DNA from: an uncultured Roseburia sp.
GTDB lineage: Bacteria > Bacillota > Clostridia > Lachnospirales > Lachnospiraceae
Length of the DNA stretch: 64,000 nt
Assembly: GCA_947647505.1 (NCBI GenBank)
Contig: CANSKO010000010.1
Location: 33,692 to 97,691 of the forward strand
Direction: 5' to 3'
Both the position numbers and the translations under genes were made by a program. The number at the start of each line of letters is the position of its first letter. Positions within the stretch are counted from its first letter, which is position 1. Shown here piece after piece: positions 44,171 to 53,808 of the stretch. Under the pieces are notes generated by a model. That model worked only from the letters and a program-made list of their open reading frames with translations, was not told where the DNA came from and made no database searches.

Positions 44171-46225
44171 CTACTGCTGCTTTTCAAACATAACATTATC
44201 GGTCTGCGTGCTTGTGCTGCCATCGGAAAGTCGCCAGGTGATCTTAATCGTTCCGCTTTCACAGTTTTCGATGTCCACAGCGGAAATCCGATACGGAAAT
44301 TCCGAAATATCAATGTCGTTCCACGTCTGAATCTGCGAACCATTAGACCCTGTCAGCTCGATATCCGCCGATACGACGTCGGCATTTTCCGGCGCTTTGA
44401 TTTTCAGTCTGCACATATAATACGTCTTATTGCTGCCGGAGCTGATGACAAGGCTGATTCCCGTCCCCTCATCCACATATTTGCCGGGCGCAATGCTCTG
44501 ATTGATGACATTTCCCTTTGGAACGGTGTCGCTGAATTCCGTAGACGTGCTTGTTACGGTAATTTTTGCCTGCTCAAGCATGCTTCTCGCCTCGTCCTCC
44601 GATCTGTTTCTGACGTCCGGCACAGCAACGGCTTCTTTTCCCTGACTTACCACGATCGTTACCGTATCTCCCTTTTTCGCCGCCGTATCTGCTTTTGGCG
44701 TCTGCGAAATCACTTTTCCGGAAGCTACCGTATCGCTGTATTCGTACTTGCGAAGCGCGTCAAAATCCTGATCGCGCAGCGTATTGATCGCAGCCTCACT
44801 GTCATACCCCACTACATTTGGCACCCGGATTTCACCTGCCCCCGTGCTGGTATAGACATGAATCGTCGTATTGATTTCCACCTGTTCCCCTTCGTCAACG
44901 TCCTGCGACAGAATCTGGCCTTTCTCATAGCGGTCCGAGGACTGCGAGCCTTCCTCCTTCAATCCGAGGTTGATCTTTCCAAGCTCGCTTCTGGCTTCCG
45001 CCACCGTCATGCCAAGTATGTTTATCATGGCAACCTGTTCTTTTTCCGCTTTTTCCGTGTTGATAACGGAATGCTCCTCCGTTTCGTCCGCCTGCTCTGT
45101 CTCCGGTTTCGATGCGCCGCCAAAAATGCCGAACACATTGCCGACCAGATAAACGACGATCGCGACAATAATCACCGCCGCGACGATGCCTCCGATCGTA
45201 ACGGCTTTCTCAAGGCCGGGATTCAAAAACCCTTCCTCTTCATCCTCGTCGTCTTCCGCTTCCTCCGGCTCCTCGTACCGCTCCCGCAGCTCTTCCTTCT
45301 GCGGCCGGGCCGGCGTTCTTGCGTTTTTGATCTCCCTGACTTCCCCTTCGCTGATGACGCGCGTACGATTCTGGCTGCCATCCGACATCCGCACAAAATC
45401 TGCGTTTGGACGGATTAAGACCTGTTTCAGGTCTGTCAGAAGCTCGCTGATGCCCGCATATCTGCGATCCGGGCTTTTCTGCGTGCATTTTAAAATAATC
45501 TTTTCCAGACTGATCGGAAGATCCTGCGCATATTCGCTCGGCGCCTTCATTTCTTCCTGCAAATGCTGGATTGCAATGGAAACTGTCGTATCGCCGTCAA
45601 ACGGCACGCGGCCCGTCACCATTTCATACATTACAATGCCCAGCGAATAAATATCGCTCTTATTGTCTACAAATCCATTGCGCGCCTGTTCCGGCGACGC
45701 ATAATGCACGGAACCCATTACATCCGCGCTGATCGTGTTATTGGAAACGGCCCTTGCAATGCCAAAGTCTGTTACCTTCGCCTTTCCTTCCGTAGAAATC
45801 AGGATATTCTGCGGCTTAATGTCCCGGTGGATAATATTCTTCGCGTGCGCCGCTTCCATGCCCCTTCCAACCTGAATCGCAATGCTGACGGCCTCTTTGT
45901 ACGTCAGCCTGCCTTTCTTCTCAATATACGTCTTTAACGTGACGCCCTCGACATACTCCATTACAATATAATGCATGCCGGCCTCGCTTCCGACGTCGTA
46001 AATATTGACGATGTTCGGATGCTCAAGCCCCGCCGCCGACTGCGCTTCCGTGCGGAACTTTACGACAAAGTTTACATCTTCTCCAAATTCCTGCTTCAAT
46101 GCTTTTATGGCAACGTTGCGCCCGAGGATATGATCTCTCGCCTTATAGACGTCCGACATGCCTCCGGCCCCGATTTTTCCTATAATTTCATAGCGGTCTC
46201 CCACAAATGTCCCTGCTTCTAACAT
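44171..46225 (-). CDS. prkC: PASTA-domain Ser/Thr kinase
   Basis: The protein has 684 residues. The Hanks-type kinase domain occupies about residues 1-275, with GKIGAGGMSDVYKA, the VAIKAL lysine, HRDIKPQN and DFGIARAV. An acidic linker is followed by one transmembrane helix at about residues 342-370. Three PASTA domains follow outside the cell (about residues 395-455, 460-525 and 530-595), then a C-terminal domain that is common in Clostridia. PASTA domains bind muropeptides or lipid II, so the kinase couples cell wall state to phosphorylation inside, controlling division and germination in relatives. It is 27 bases after its phosphatase gene. Confidence 0.97.
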   Translation of the reverse strand: MLEAGTFVGDRYEIIGKIGAGGMSDVYKARDHILGRNVAIKALKQEFGEDVNFVVKFRTEAQSAAGLEHPNIVNIYDVGSEAGMHYIVMEYVEGVTLKTYIEKKGRLTYKEAVSIAIQVGRGMEAAHAKNIIHRDIKPQNILISTEGKAKVTDFGIARAVSNNTISADVMGSVHYASPEQARNGFVDNKSDIYSLGIVMYEMVTGRVPFDGDTTVSIAIQHLQEEMKAPSEYAQDLPISLEKIILKCTQKSPDRRYAGISELLTDLKQVLIRPNADFVRMSDGSQNRTRVISEGEVREIKNARTPARPQKEELRERYEEPEEAEDDEDEEEGFLNPGLEKAVTIGGIVAAVIIVAIVVYLVGNVFGIFGGASKPETEQADETEEHSVINTEKAEKEQVAMINILGMTVAEARSELGKINLGLKEEGSQSSDRYEKGQILSQDVDEGEQVEINTTIHVYTSTGAGEIRVPNVVGYDSEAAINTLRDQDFDALRKYEYSDTVASGKVISQTPKADTAAKKGDTVTIVVSQGKEAVAVPDVRNRSEDEARSMLEQAKITVTSTSTEFSDTVPKGNVINQSIAPGKYVDEGTGISLVISSGSNKTYYMCRLKIKAPENADVVSADIELTGSNGSQIQTWNDIDISEFPYRISAVDIENCESGTIKITWRLSDGSTSTQTDNVMFEKQQ

Positions 46226-46252
46226 GCCTCCTCCTTTCTGCGCATGCTCTTC

Positions 46253-46981
46253 CTATACGCAAAACGGGTCAATGACGATTACGGTTATATTATCTCTTCC
46301 GCCATTTTGATTGGCGGCCTCGATCAATCGCTTTGCCGCGACAGCGACGTCGCTCTGTTCTCTTATGATCTTCCATATTGCATCATCTTCCACCATATTC
46401 GTCAGACCGTCCGAGCATAGCAGCACAAGATCGTCCGGATACAGCTTCACTTCAAAAAAATCCGCCTCGATCTCCTGCGTCGCGCCAACCGCGCGCGTAA
46501 TGATATTTTTATCCGGATGATTTCTTGCGGCTTCTCTGTCGATTTCGCCGCGTCTGACCATCTCCTCCACGTAAGAATGATCCTTTGTAATCTGGCGTAT
46601 GGCGTCGCTGACAATGTAGAGACGGCTGTCGCCCACATTTGCGGCATGCAGTCTGCTGCCCGCAATCACGGCCGCAACCACGGTCGTCCCCATGCCCCAC
46701 ATAGACGGCTCCTGCGTCGCTTTCTCGATCAGCTCCAGATTGGCTGCCCGAATCGCCTCTTCCAGAATTGACGCCGGCTCGCGGCTAATCGCGCGCCCGG
46801 CCGTCCGAACCATCGTATCGACCGTATGCATCGACGCATATTCTCCGGCGTTGTGCCCTCCCATTCCGTCTGCAACCAAAAAAAGATTCGGCAGATTTCC
46901 AACTGCCTGTTCCGAGGCGTAAAATGCATCCTGATTCATGTTCCGATATATTCCAATATCCGTTATGGAGCAGGACTTCAT
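46253..46981 (-). CDS. stp: PP2C-type Ser/Thr phosphatase
   Basis: This 242-residue metal-dependent PPM/PP2C phosphatase removes phosphates placed by the PASTA kinase encoded downstream. Motifs are RNMNQDAFYA, VADGMGGHNAGEYAS, GTTVVAAVI, HSYVEE, and CSDGLTNMVEDDAI with the metal-binding Asp residues. The ATG at 46979-46981 follows AGGTGG and overlaps the rlmN stop by four bases. The pair order, phosphatase then kinase, is the standard one. Confidence 0.95.
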   Translation of the reverse strand: MKSCSITDIGIYRNMNQDAFYASEQAVGNLPNLFLVADGMGGHNAGEYASMHTVDTMVRTAGRAISREPASILEEAIRAANLELIEKATQEPSMWGMGTTVVAAVIAGSRLHAANVGDSRLYIVSDAIRQITKDHSYVEEMVRRGEIDREAARNHPDKNIITRAVGATQEIEADFFEVKLYPDDLVLLCSDGLTNMVEDDAIWKIIREQSDVAVAAKRLIEAANQNGGRDNITVIVIDPFCV

Positions 46982-48039
46982 GGAATCCACCTGCCTTTCC
47001 CTTGTTCTTCCATATATCGTTTTCTCAACTGTCCACAGGCAGCGTCAATGTCCCTGCCCATTTCCCTTCTTATAGTAACATGAATTCCATTTTTTTCAAG
47101 TTTATTTTGGAACGCCCGCGCCGTTTCCAGATCCGGCTGTGCAAAGCGACTGCCTCTGACCGGATTGACCGGAATCAGATTTACATGACAGTTCATGCCG
47201 AAGATCAGGCTGGCAAGCGAAAACGCATCCGCCATGCTGTCATTCTCCCCTGCCACAAGCGCATATTCAAACGTAATGCGTCTGCCGGTCTGTTCAAAAT
47301 AATAGCGGCATGCATCGACTGTTTCCCGCAGATCATACGCTCCTGCAACCGGCATCAGCGCCTCCCTTTTTTCCTGCGTGGCCGCGTGAAGGGAAAGCGC
47401 CAGCGTAATCGAAAGCTTTTCGTCCGCCAGACGATACATTTGCGGCACAAGGCCGCACGTCGATACCGTCAGATTCCTCTGGCTGATATGTAAGCCGTTT
47501 TCATCCGTCAGAAGGCGGATAAAACGCAGCAGATTATCGTAATTGTCCAAAGGCTCCCCGATGCCCATTACGACGACATGGGAAATCCGCTCTCCCGTAT
47601 CCCGCATAATGCCATATACCTGTTCCAGCATCTCCGCAGCCGAAAGATTCCGGGCAAAGTCTTCTCCGGCCGAAGCGCAGAACTTACAGCCCATGCGACA
47701 GCCTGCCTGCGAAGAGACGCAGACCGAATTCCCAAATTTATAGTGCATCAGCACGCTTTCGATCACATTGCCGTCGTCCAGCGAAAAAAGATATTTCCGC
47801 GTCCCATCCTGCCGTGAAACCTGCACGTTAACGGGACGCAATACGGTATACGTCGTCTCCTGCTTTAATGTTTCCCGAAACCCCGTCGAAAGATTCGTCA
47901 TCCCGTCAATCGTTTCCGAAAGCTTCTGATGCATCCACTGATACAGCTGTTTTGCGCGAAACGGCTTCTCTCCCGCCTGCGTCACAAATGCCGTCAGTTC
48001 CGTCAGATGCATGGATTTGATATCTGCTTTTTCCGTCAT
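46978..48039 (-). CDS. rlmN: 23S rRNA (adenine2503-C2)/tRNA methyltransferase
   Basis: RlmN is a radical-SAM enzyme that methylates A2503 of 23S rRNA and A37 of some tRNAs. The 353-residue length is typical. The cluster motif CRMGCKFCAS (C-x3-C-x2-C) and the LSLHAATQEKREALMP, GIGEPLDNYDN and NLIPVNPV segments are present. The ATG at 48037-48039 follows GAGGAG. It is nine bases after rsmB. Confidence 0.97.
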   Translation of the reverse strand: MTEKADIKSMHLTELTAFVTQAGEKPFRAKQLYQWMHQKLSETIDGMTNLSTGFRETLKQETTYTVLRPVNVQVSRQDGTRKYLFSLDDGNVIESVLMHYKFGNSVCVSSQAGCRMGCKFCASAGEDFARNLSAAEMLEQVYGIMRDTGERISHVVVMGIGEPLDNYDNLLRFIRLLTDENGLHISQRNLTVSTCGLVPQMYRLADEKLSITLALSLHAATQEKREALMPVAGAYDLRETVDACRYYFEQTGRRITFEYALVAGENDSMADAFSLASLIFGMNCHVNLIPVNPVRGSRFAQPDLETARAFQNKLEKNGIHVTIRREMGRDIDAACGQLRKRYMEEQGKGRWIP

Positions 48040-48048
48040 AATCTCCTC

Positions 48049-49380
48049 TTATTCCTGTTCTTTTCGATATTGAAACACTGCTATGTAAAACCCGTCGTAT
48101 TCCCCTTCATCCGGGAAAAACTGCCGCTGCGCCACAAGCGAAAACTGTGGATGCTCGTCCTGAAACCACGCCGCATTTTCTTCGTTTTCCATACGGTCCA
48201 TCGTACAGGTGGAAAACACAAGCCTTCCCCCCGGCTTTACATACTGCCGGACCACGCGAAGGATCTCCCGCTGCAGCAAAACCAGGCTCTTTTCCTTCTC
48301 TTCTGTCATGCGAAAGCGGATATCCGGCTTCTTTTTCATGGTTCCAAGCCCGGAGCAGGGCAGATCGGCAATCACAAGATCCGCTTTTGCAATCGCATGT
48401 TCATCCAGAACGCGCGCGTCCCATACGACGGCGCGTATATTACAAAGCTCCATCCTGCGAATATTTTCTTCGATCAGTCCTGTTTTATACGGGGTAATGT
48501 CCCTGGCCTCCACCAGCCCCGTACCGCGCATCCATTCCGCGGCATGCAGGCTTTTTCCGCCGGGCGCGCTGCAAACGTCGATGACGTAATCGCCCGGACG
48601 CGGCGCGGCAAGATGCACGACAAGCATCGAGCAGACATCCTGCACCGTAAAATATCCCTTCGAAAATTCCGGGATCTTATCCAGCGCATCGCAGCCGGAA
48701 AGATACAACGCGTAATCAAACGCAGGCTCCCCGTCAAGCAAGGCGCGCTCTGCGGCAAATCCTCTCTGTTCCAGCATTCGCTGCAATGCCTCCGCCGAAA
48801 CCCGGCTTTTGTTGACGCGAATGCAAAGCCTTCTCTCCCGCGTAAATGCTTCCGCAATGGATTTTGCTTTCTCCATACCATAATCCCGGCTCCATTGCGC
48901 AAGCATCCATTCGGGAATCGAGTAGCGGACAGACCACGCCAGAAGCGGCGCTTCCTTTTCCTTTGGATAAGCGATTGCATCCAGACTGCCGCTTATTTTG
49001 CGGAGCACGCCGTTGACAAACGGCTTTAAATTCCGAAATCCTTTTTTCTGCGCCAGACGCACCGCTTCATTACAGGCCGCAAACGACGGCGTGGCGTCCA
49101 TATATTTCAGCTGGTATACGCCCATGCGCAAAATACAGCGTATGGCGGGCTTCATTTTCCTTATGCCAACGTTTGAAAAAAGGCCGATGATATAATCCAT
49201 CTCGATCTGCCGTTCCAAAACGCCCTCCACCAGCCTTGTCAGAAAGCTGCGCTCCTGTTTGGACAGATGCGCATACTCTTTCCGCACAGAAGAAAGCGCC
49301 GTATGTGAAAATGCCTCTTCCTTCTCCACCGCAAGCAGCACGTTCAGCGCAAGCTCCCTTATATTTACCCCGTCAGTCAT
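48049..49380 (-). CDS. rsmB: 16S rRNA (cytosine967-C5)-methyltransferase
   Basis: RsmB (Sun) methylates C967 of 16S rRNA. The 443-residue protein has an N-terminal NusB-like domain, a central linker and a C-terminal SAM domain. VIDVCSAPGGKSLHAAE is the SAM loop, LPCSGLGTMKKKPDIR holds the proposed base-flipping cysteine, and VFSTCTMDRMENEE the catalytic cysteine. The ATG follows GAGGAAG and overlaps the zinc peptidase gene by eight bases. Confidence 0.97.
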   Translation of the reverse strand: MTDGVNIRELALNVLLAVEKEEAFSHTALSSVRKEYAHLSKQERSFLTRLVEGVLERQIEMDYIIGLFSNVGIRKMKPAIRCILRMGVYQLKYMDATPSFAACNEAVRLAQKKGFRNLKPFVNGVLRKISGSLDAIAYPKEKEAPLLAWSVRYSIPEWMLAQWSRDYGMEKAKSIAEAFTRERRLCIRVNKSRVSAEALQRMLEQRGFAAERALLDGEPAFDYALYLSGCDALDKIPEFSKGYFTVQDVCSMLVVHLAAPRPGDYVIDVCSAPGGKSLHAAEWMRGTGLVEARDITPYKTGLIEENIRRMELCNIRAVVWDARVLDEHAIAKADLVIADLPCSGLGTMKKKPDIRFRMTEEKEKSLVLLQREILRVVRQYVKPGGRLVFSTCTMDRMENEENAAWFQDEHPQFSLVAQRQFFPDEGEYDGFYIAVFQYRKEQE

Positions 49381-50083
49381 CCCGTCTTCCTCCTGCCAGA
49401 AGGAGCAGGCGAAGCAGCTGCAAAATGGACGCCGCCGCGCCCGCTACATACGTAAAGGCCGCCGCGCGCAGCACTTTCCCCGTCTTGGGCAGTTCCTCCG
49501 AGGTCAAAATACCGGTATCGCCCAGAATGCGCATGGCCCGCCGCGACGCGTTAAACTCAACCGGAAGCGTAACAAGCTGAAACAGCACCGCCGCCGAAAA
49601 ACAGAGAATGCCAATGTTCATCAAAAGCGCGCCCGTGCGCCCCGTCAGAAACAGGCCGATCAAAATCAGAGGCCATGCCAGCGTGGAGCCAAAATTCGCC
49701 ACCGGCACAATTGCGCTGCGCACGGCAAGCGGCGCGTAATGCTTCTGATGCTGGATCGCATGGCCGCATTCGTGCGCCGCTACGCCGACGGCCGCGACAG
49801 AAGCCGAGCCATAAACAACGTCCGAAAGGCATAACGTCTTATTCCGCGGATCGTAGTGATCCGTCAGGCTGCCGGAAATATGACGTATCGCCACGTCATA
49901 TATGCCAGCGGCGTGCAGCACGCGTTCCGCCGTCTGCGCGCCGGTCAGATTGCTCATGCTGCGGCAGCCGGAATATTTTCGAAACGTGCCCTTTACTCTT
50001 GCCGACGCCAGCATGCAAATGACAGCTCCTATCACAACCAGTATATACGTAGGGTCCCACCATCCATAATATCCATATCCCAT
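49373..50083 (-). CDS. YugP-type zinc-dependent membrane peptidase
   Basis: The protein has 236 residues. It has an N-terminal hydrophobic helix (about residues 8-25). VGVAAHECGHAIQHQ carries the H-E-x-x-H zinc motif, and later hydrophobic segments are LALTFY-like (STLAWPLILIGLFLTG and others). LPVEFNASRRAM fits the family. Relatives are membrane metallopeptidases of unknown substrate. Its position between rsmB and fmt is a known Firmicutes arrangement, so its product may support translation or envelope functions. The ATG follows AGGAGG. Confidence 0.9.
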   Translation of the reverse strand: MGYGYYGWWDPTYILVVIGAVICMLASARVKGTFRKYSGCRSMSNLTGAQTAERVLHAAGIYDVAIRHISGSLTDHYDPRNKTLCLSDVVYGSASVAAVGVAAHECGHAIQHQKHYAPLAVRSAIVPVANFGSTLAWPLILIGLFLTGRTGALLMNIGILCFSAAVLFQLVTLPVEFNASRRAMRILGDTGILTSEELPKTGKVLRAAAFTYVAGAAASILQLLRLLLLAGGRRDD

Positions 50084-50103
50084 AACCTGCGCCTCCTTTC
50101 GCG

Positions 50104-51033
50104 CTATGTCAGTTCCATATGCTCCGTCACTTCAAAGCCGCGTAAAAACGCCTCGATGTCCATACGCTTTTTGCCCTCCAGCTGCACCGACAGCAGGGAC
50201 AAAACGCCGTCGCCCGTCTGCACTTTACATGCGCTTTTGCTGACAAACGCCACCGTTCCGGCCGGCTGCGCGCTTTCTCCTTCTTCCGCCCGCGCCCGCC
50301 AGATTTTAAGCATTTTTCCATTCAGTCTCGTATACGTGCCCGGCCATGGGTCAAGCCCTCTGATCAGGCGTTCAATGGATACGGCCGGCTGCGTCCAGTC
50401 AATATTGCCCATCTGTTTTGTAATCATGCCCACATGCGTCGCTTTTGATGCATCCTGCTTTGTATAAACAGCCGTGCCGTCTTCGATCTTTTGCATCGTA
50501 TGCACGCAAAGCTCCGCTCCTTTTTTTGCAAGACGCGCAAAGAGGCTCCCGCCCGTCTCGTCCTCTGCAAGCGTCACCTCCGCCGTTTCAATGACGTCTC
50601 CCGTATCCAGTCCCTCGTCCATACGCATCGTCGATACGCCGGATACTTTATCGCCATAAATGACGGCCCACTGAATCGGCGCCGCGCCGCGGTATTTCGG
50701 AAGCAGCGAAGCATGCACGTTGACGCAGCCATACGCCGGCATCTGCAAAATCTCCTTTGGAAGAATCTGCCCAAATGCGGCCACAATGATGATGTCGGGC
50801 CGGTATTGCCGCAAATACTCTATGCTTTCCGCTTCCCGTATCCTCCGGGGCTGGTAAACCGGAAGATTCTGCTCCTTTGCGCACTGCTTCACCGCAGGCT
50901 CCTGCAGGGCCCTTCCTCTGCCCTTTGGCTTATCCGGCTGCGTCACCACAAGCGCAACCTCATGTCCGGCCGCAAGAATGGCGCGCAGCGTTTCCACTGC
51001 AAAATCCGGCGTTCCCATAAATATTACGCGCAA
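50104..51033 (-). CDS. fmt: Methionyl-tRNA formyltransferase
   Basis: Fmt adds a formyl group to initiator Met-tRNA using 10-formyl-tetrahydrofolate. The 309-residue length is typical. RVIFMGTPDFAVETLRAIL opens the Rossmann domain, VNVHASLLPKYRGAAPIQWAV is the formyl-transfer segment with Asn and His, and the OB-like C-terminal tRNA-binding domain follows. The start codon is TTG at 51031-51033: it lies seven bases after AGGAGG and places the family start immediately, whereas the in-frame ATG downstream would cut the first strand. It lies two bases after def. Confidence 0.96.
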   Translation of the reverse strand: MRVIFMGTPDFAVETLRAILAAGHEVALVVTQPDKPKGRGRALQEPAVKQCAKEQNLPVYQPRRIREAESIEYLRQYRPDIIIVAAFGQILPKEILQMPAYGCVNVHASLLPKYRGAAPIQWAVIYGDKVSGVSTMRMDEGLDTGDVIETAEVTLAEDETGGSLFARLAKKGAELCVHTMQKIEDGTAVYTKQDASKATHVGMITKQMGNIDWTQPAVSIERLIRGLDPWPGTYTRLNGKMLKIWRARAEEGESAQPAGTVAFVSKSACKVQTGDGVLSLLSVQLEGKKRMDIEAFLRGFEVTEHMELT

Positions 51034-51035
51034 TC

Positions 51036-51506
51036 CTATTCCTCCTCGCATTCCACGTCATAGACGTCGCCTTCCACAAGTTCCGTATACATATGGCCTT
51101 CCAGATGGTCCAGCTCGTGGCAGATGGCCCTTGCAAGAAGCTCCTCGCCCTCGATCGTAAATTCCTGCATATTTCGATCGAACGCCGCTGCAACCACGTG
51201 ATTGGGCCTTGTCACCTGTCCCGCTTTTCCGGGAAGGCTCAGACAGGCTTCTCCTCCTGTCTGCGTGCCATCCGAAGAAAGAATTCTGGGATTTATCATA
51301 ACGATCGGCCCGTCTCCGACATCAATTACGACGATCCTTTTTAAAATGCCAACCTGCGGAGCGGCCAGCCCAACGCCCTCGTTCTCATACATTGTCTCCA
51401 GCATATCTTCAATTAAAATCTGCGTTCTGAGCGTTATTTCCTTTACTTCCCTGCATGCCTTGCCAAGAATTTCATCTCCCTGCAATCTGATTGTACGAAG
51501 CGCCAT
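51036..51506 (-). CDS. def: Peptide deformylase
   Basis: Def removes the N-formyl group from new proteins, completing the cycle started by Fmt. The 156-residue protein has the three motifs GVGLAAPQVG, EACLSLPG and HELDHLEGHMY, so the Cys and two His metal ligands and the Glu (here in HELDH) are in place. The ATG follows AAAGGAGG. The 69-base gap to priA is the widest in the cluster and could hold a secondary promoter. Confidence 0.97.
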   Translation of the reverse strand: MALRTIRLQGDEILGKACREVKEITLRTQILIEDMLETMYENEGVGLAAPQVGILKRIVVIDVGDGPIVMINPRILSSDGTQTGGEACLSLPGKAGQVTRPNHVVAAAFDRNMQEFTIEGEELLARAICHELDHLEGHMYTELVEGDVYDVECEEE

Positions 51507-51575
51507 AGTTCCTCCTTTATCGTTTCCATTTTACAGTATCCCATGCGAAAGCATCCTGTTCGCTGTTTTTGTCTC

Positions 51576-53807
51576 CTACGGGCCGTTCATCGGATTAAAG
51601 TCAAACGTAACGGCGGCCCGGCTCTTCTCTTCCGTTTCTTTCAAAAAGCCTTCCATCCGATCTTTCAGTTCCACCAGACACCGACTGTCGCTGTGCTTAA
51701 AATAAATCACCCGGCGGTACACGTCATCCACCCTTCCGACGACTGCGCTTGCCGGACCGATGATTTTCAGTCCCACAATCTGCTCTCCTCTGGCAAATGC
51801 GGCCAGTTCCTCAGCCGTCGCCATCGCCGTCTCCTCTTCCTTTGCCGTAAGCAAAAGCAGCAGCAGACCGGATACGGGCGGATAGGAAAGCAGCTTTCGC
51901 ACCGCAATCTCCTGTCTGTAAAACGCCTCATAATCCTGATTTTTGGCCGTTACAATGCTGTAATGCTGCGGATTGTAGGTCTGTATGACGACTTCTCCCG
52001 GCAGACTTCCCCTGCCGGCTCTTCCCGCCGCCTGCGTCAGAAGCTGAAACGTTCGCTCCGCGGCGCGATAATCCGCCGCATACATGGACACATCCGCGGC
52101 AAGAACGCCCACCAGCGTCACATTGGGAAAATCATGTCCCTTGACAATCATCTGCGTCCCGATCAGAATATCCGCTTCCTGATTTTTAAAGGCGGATAAA
52201 ATCTGTTCGTAGCTGTCCTTTCCCCTTGTCGTGTCAAAATCCATCCGAATCGGTTTTGCATCCGGAAACTGCTTTCGCACCGCTTCCTCGATTTTTTGCG
52301 TTCCGGCCGAAAAGCCGCTGATATAAGACGAACCGCAGAACGGACACGCAGACGGCGCCGTTTCTTCATATCCGCAGTAATGACAGCGCAGCCTGTTGTC
52401 TTTGTGCAGACTTAAAGAAACGTCGCAGTGCGGGCATTTGATGACTGTCCCGCATGCGCGGCAGGAGACAAACCCCATCAGTCCTCTGCGGTTTAAAAAC
52501 AGCATAATCTGCTGTTTTTTCTGAAGCCGCTCTTTCATCAGGGCCAGAAGCTTCCGGCCAAAGATCGAACGGTTGCCATTTTTTAATTCTTCTCTCAAAT
52601 CCGTAATGTGACAGATGGGCAGCGGTTTTTCGGCCACGCGCCGCTGCATCCGAAGCAACCTGTACTCTCCCTGCATCGCTTTGTAATAGCTGTCAACCGA
52701 CGGCGTGGCGGACCCCAGCACGACGGAAGCGTTCGCAAGCTTCGCCCGCGCAATCGCCGTTTCCCTTGCATGATATTTCGGAACGGATTCGCTTTTGTAG
52801 CTGCCTTCATGCTCTTCATCTATAATAATCAGCCCCAGCTTTGAAAACGGCGTAAACAGCGCGGAGCGCGGCCCGATCATAATATCTATCCCGCCATTTT
52901 TCGCCCGCAGGAACTGATCGTAGCGCTCTCCCTGCGACAGTCTGGAATTTAAAATGGAAACACGCTCTCCAAAACGGGAGCAGAAGCGCACGACCGTCTG
53001 ATACGTCAGCGCGATCTCCGGTATCAACACAATCGCCTGTTTCCCTGCCTTCACCACGTCTGCAATCAACTCCATGTAGACTTCCGTCTTGCCGCTTCCC
53101 GTCACGCCATGCAAAAGGTACGTTCCCTGCACGCCCTGATGCATGGCCGAGATCACCGCATCCGCCGCCTTCCTCTGCATCGCATTTAACGCGACCGGCT
53201 CTTTTCTGCAAATCAGATGGCCCGTTGGATTCCGATACTCCACTTCACACTCTACGCGCAGCATCTGCTTTTCTTCCAGCGCGCGAATCACGTTTGGCGC
53301 GACATGCAGCTTCTGCGTCACAAGCGCATACGAAAGCTCTTTGTGCTGTAACAGCTCTTCTAACAGCCGCGCTCTTGCAGTGTAATGCTTCTTTTGGAAA
53401 ATAGCAAGCCATTTTTGCGCTTCGCTTTCCTCCATGCACAGGCAGACCATCCGTTTTTCTCTGGCTTTCGTCTTTTTTTTCACCGGAATCACCGTCTTTA
53501 ACGCCTGATTCATCGTCGCGCCGTAATGCTTTCGCATCCACGCCGCCAGCGCGATCAGCTGCGTCTCAACGGCCACGCTTCCCTTCGCCAGCGCATGAAT
53601 TTCTTTGATTTTCTCCGGGTCATACGCCGCGCAGTCCGTTATTTCCAGAACAAAGCCCCGCCTGATCCGGTTGCCCTTCCCAAACGGGACCTCGACGCAG
53701 ACGCCCGGAGAAATTTCTGCATACAGCGCCTCCGGAATCCGGTACTGAAAGGCGCGATCCAGTTTTTCATGCGAGATATCTATAATTATATTGGCATAAT
53801 ATGCCAT
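51576..53807 (-). CDS. priA: Primosomal protein N' (replication restart helicase)
   Basis: PriA reloads the replicative helicase at stalled forks. The 743-residue protein has an N-terminal 3'-end-binding domain, a helicase core with LHGVTGSGKTEVYM (Walker A) and IIDEEHEGSYK (Walker B), and a zinc-binding insert CRACGTVIKCPHCD and CHYCGYEETAPSACPFCG with eight cysteines. I use the ATG at 53805-53807, after AGGTGG, one base before the murE stop. A longer frame would run into murE. Confidence 0.97.
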   Translation of the reverse strand: MAYYANIIIDISHEKLDRAFQYRIPEALYAEISPGVCVEVPFGKGNRIRRGFVLEITDCAAYDPEKIKEIHALAKGSVAVETQLIALAAWMRKHYGATMNQALKTVIPVKKKTKAREKRMVCLCMEESEAQKWLAIFQKKHYTARARLLEELLQHKELSYALVTQKLHVAPNVIRALEEKQMLRVECEVEYRNPTGHLICRKEPVALNAMQRKAADAVISAMHQGVQGTYLLHGVTGSGKTEVYMELIADVVKAGKQAIVLIPEIALTYQTVVRFCSRFGERVSILNSRLSQGERYDQFLRAKNGGIDIMIGPRSALFTPFSKLGLIIIDEEHEGSYKSESVPKYHARETAIARAKLANASVVLGSATPSVDSYYKAMQGEYRLLRMQRRVAEKPLPICHITDLREELKNGNRSIFGRKLLALMKERLQKKQQIMLFLNRRGLMGFVSCRACGTVIKCPHCDVSLSLHKDNRLRCHYCGYEETAPSACPFCGSSYISGFSAGTQKIEEAVRKQFPDAKPIRMDFDTTRGKDSYEQILSAFKNQEADILIGTQMIVKGHDFPNVTLVGVLAADVSMYAADYRAAERTFQLLTQAAGRAGRGSLPGEVVIQTYNPQHYSIVTAKNQDYEAFYRQEIAVRKLLSYPPVSGLLLLLLTAKEEETAMATAEELAAFARGEQIVGLKIIGPASAVVGRVDDVYRRVIYFKHSDSRCLVELKDRMEGFLKETEEKSRAAVTFDFNPMNGP

Positions 53808-53808
53808 C

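Noticed and set aside
43694..45418. A 574-codon plus-strand frame opposite rsgA and prkC
   Set aside because: It runs opposite two clearly identified genes and has no signal or motif of its own.
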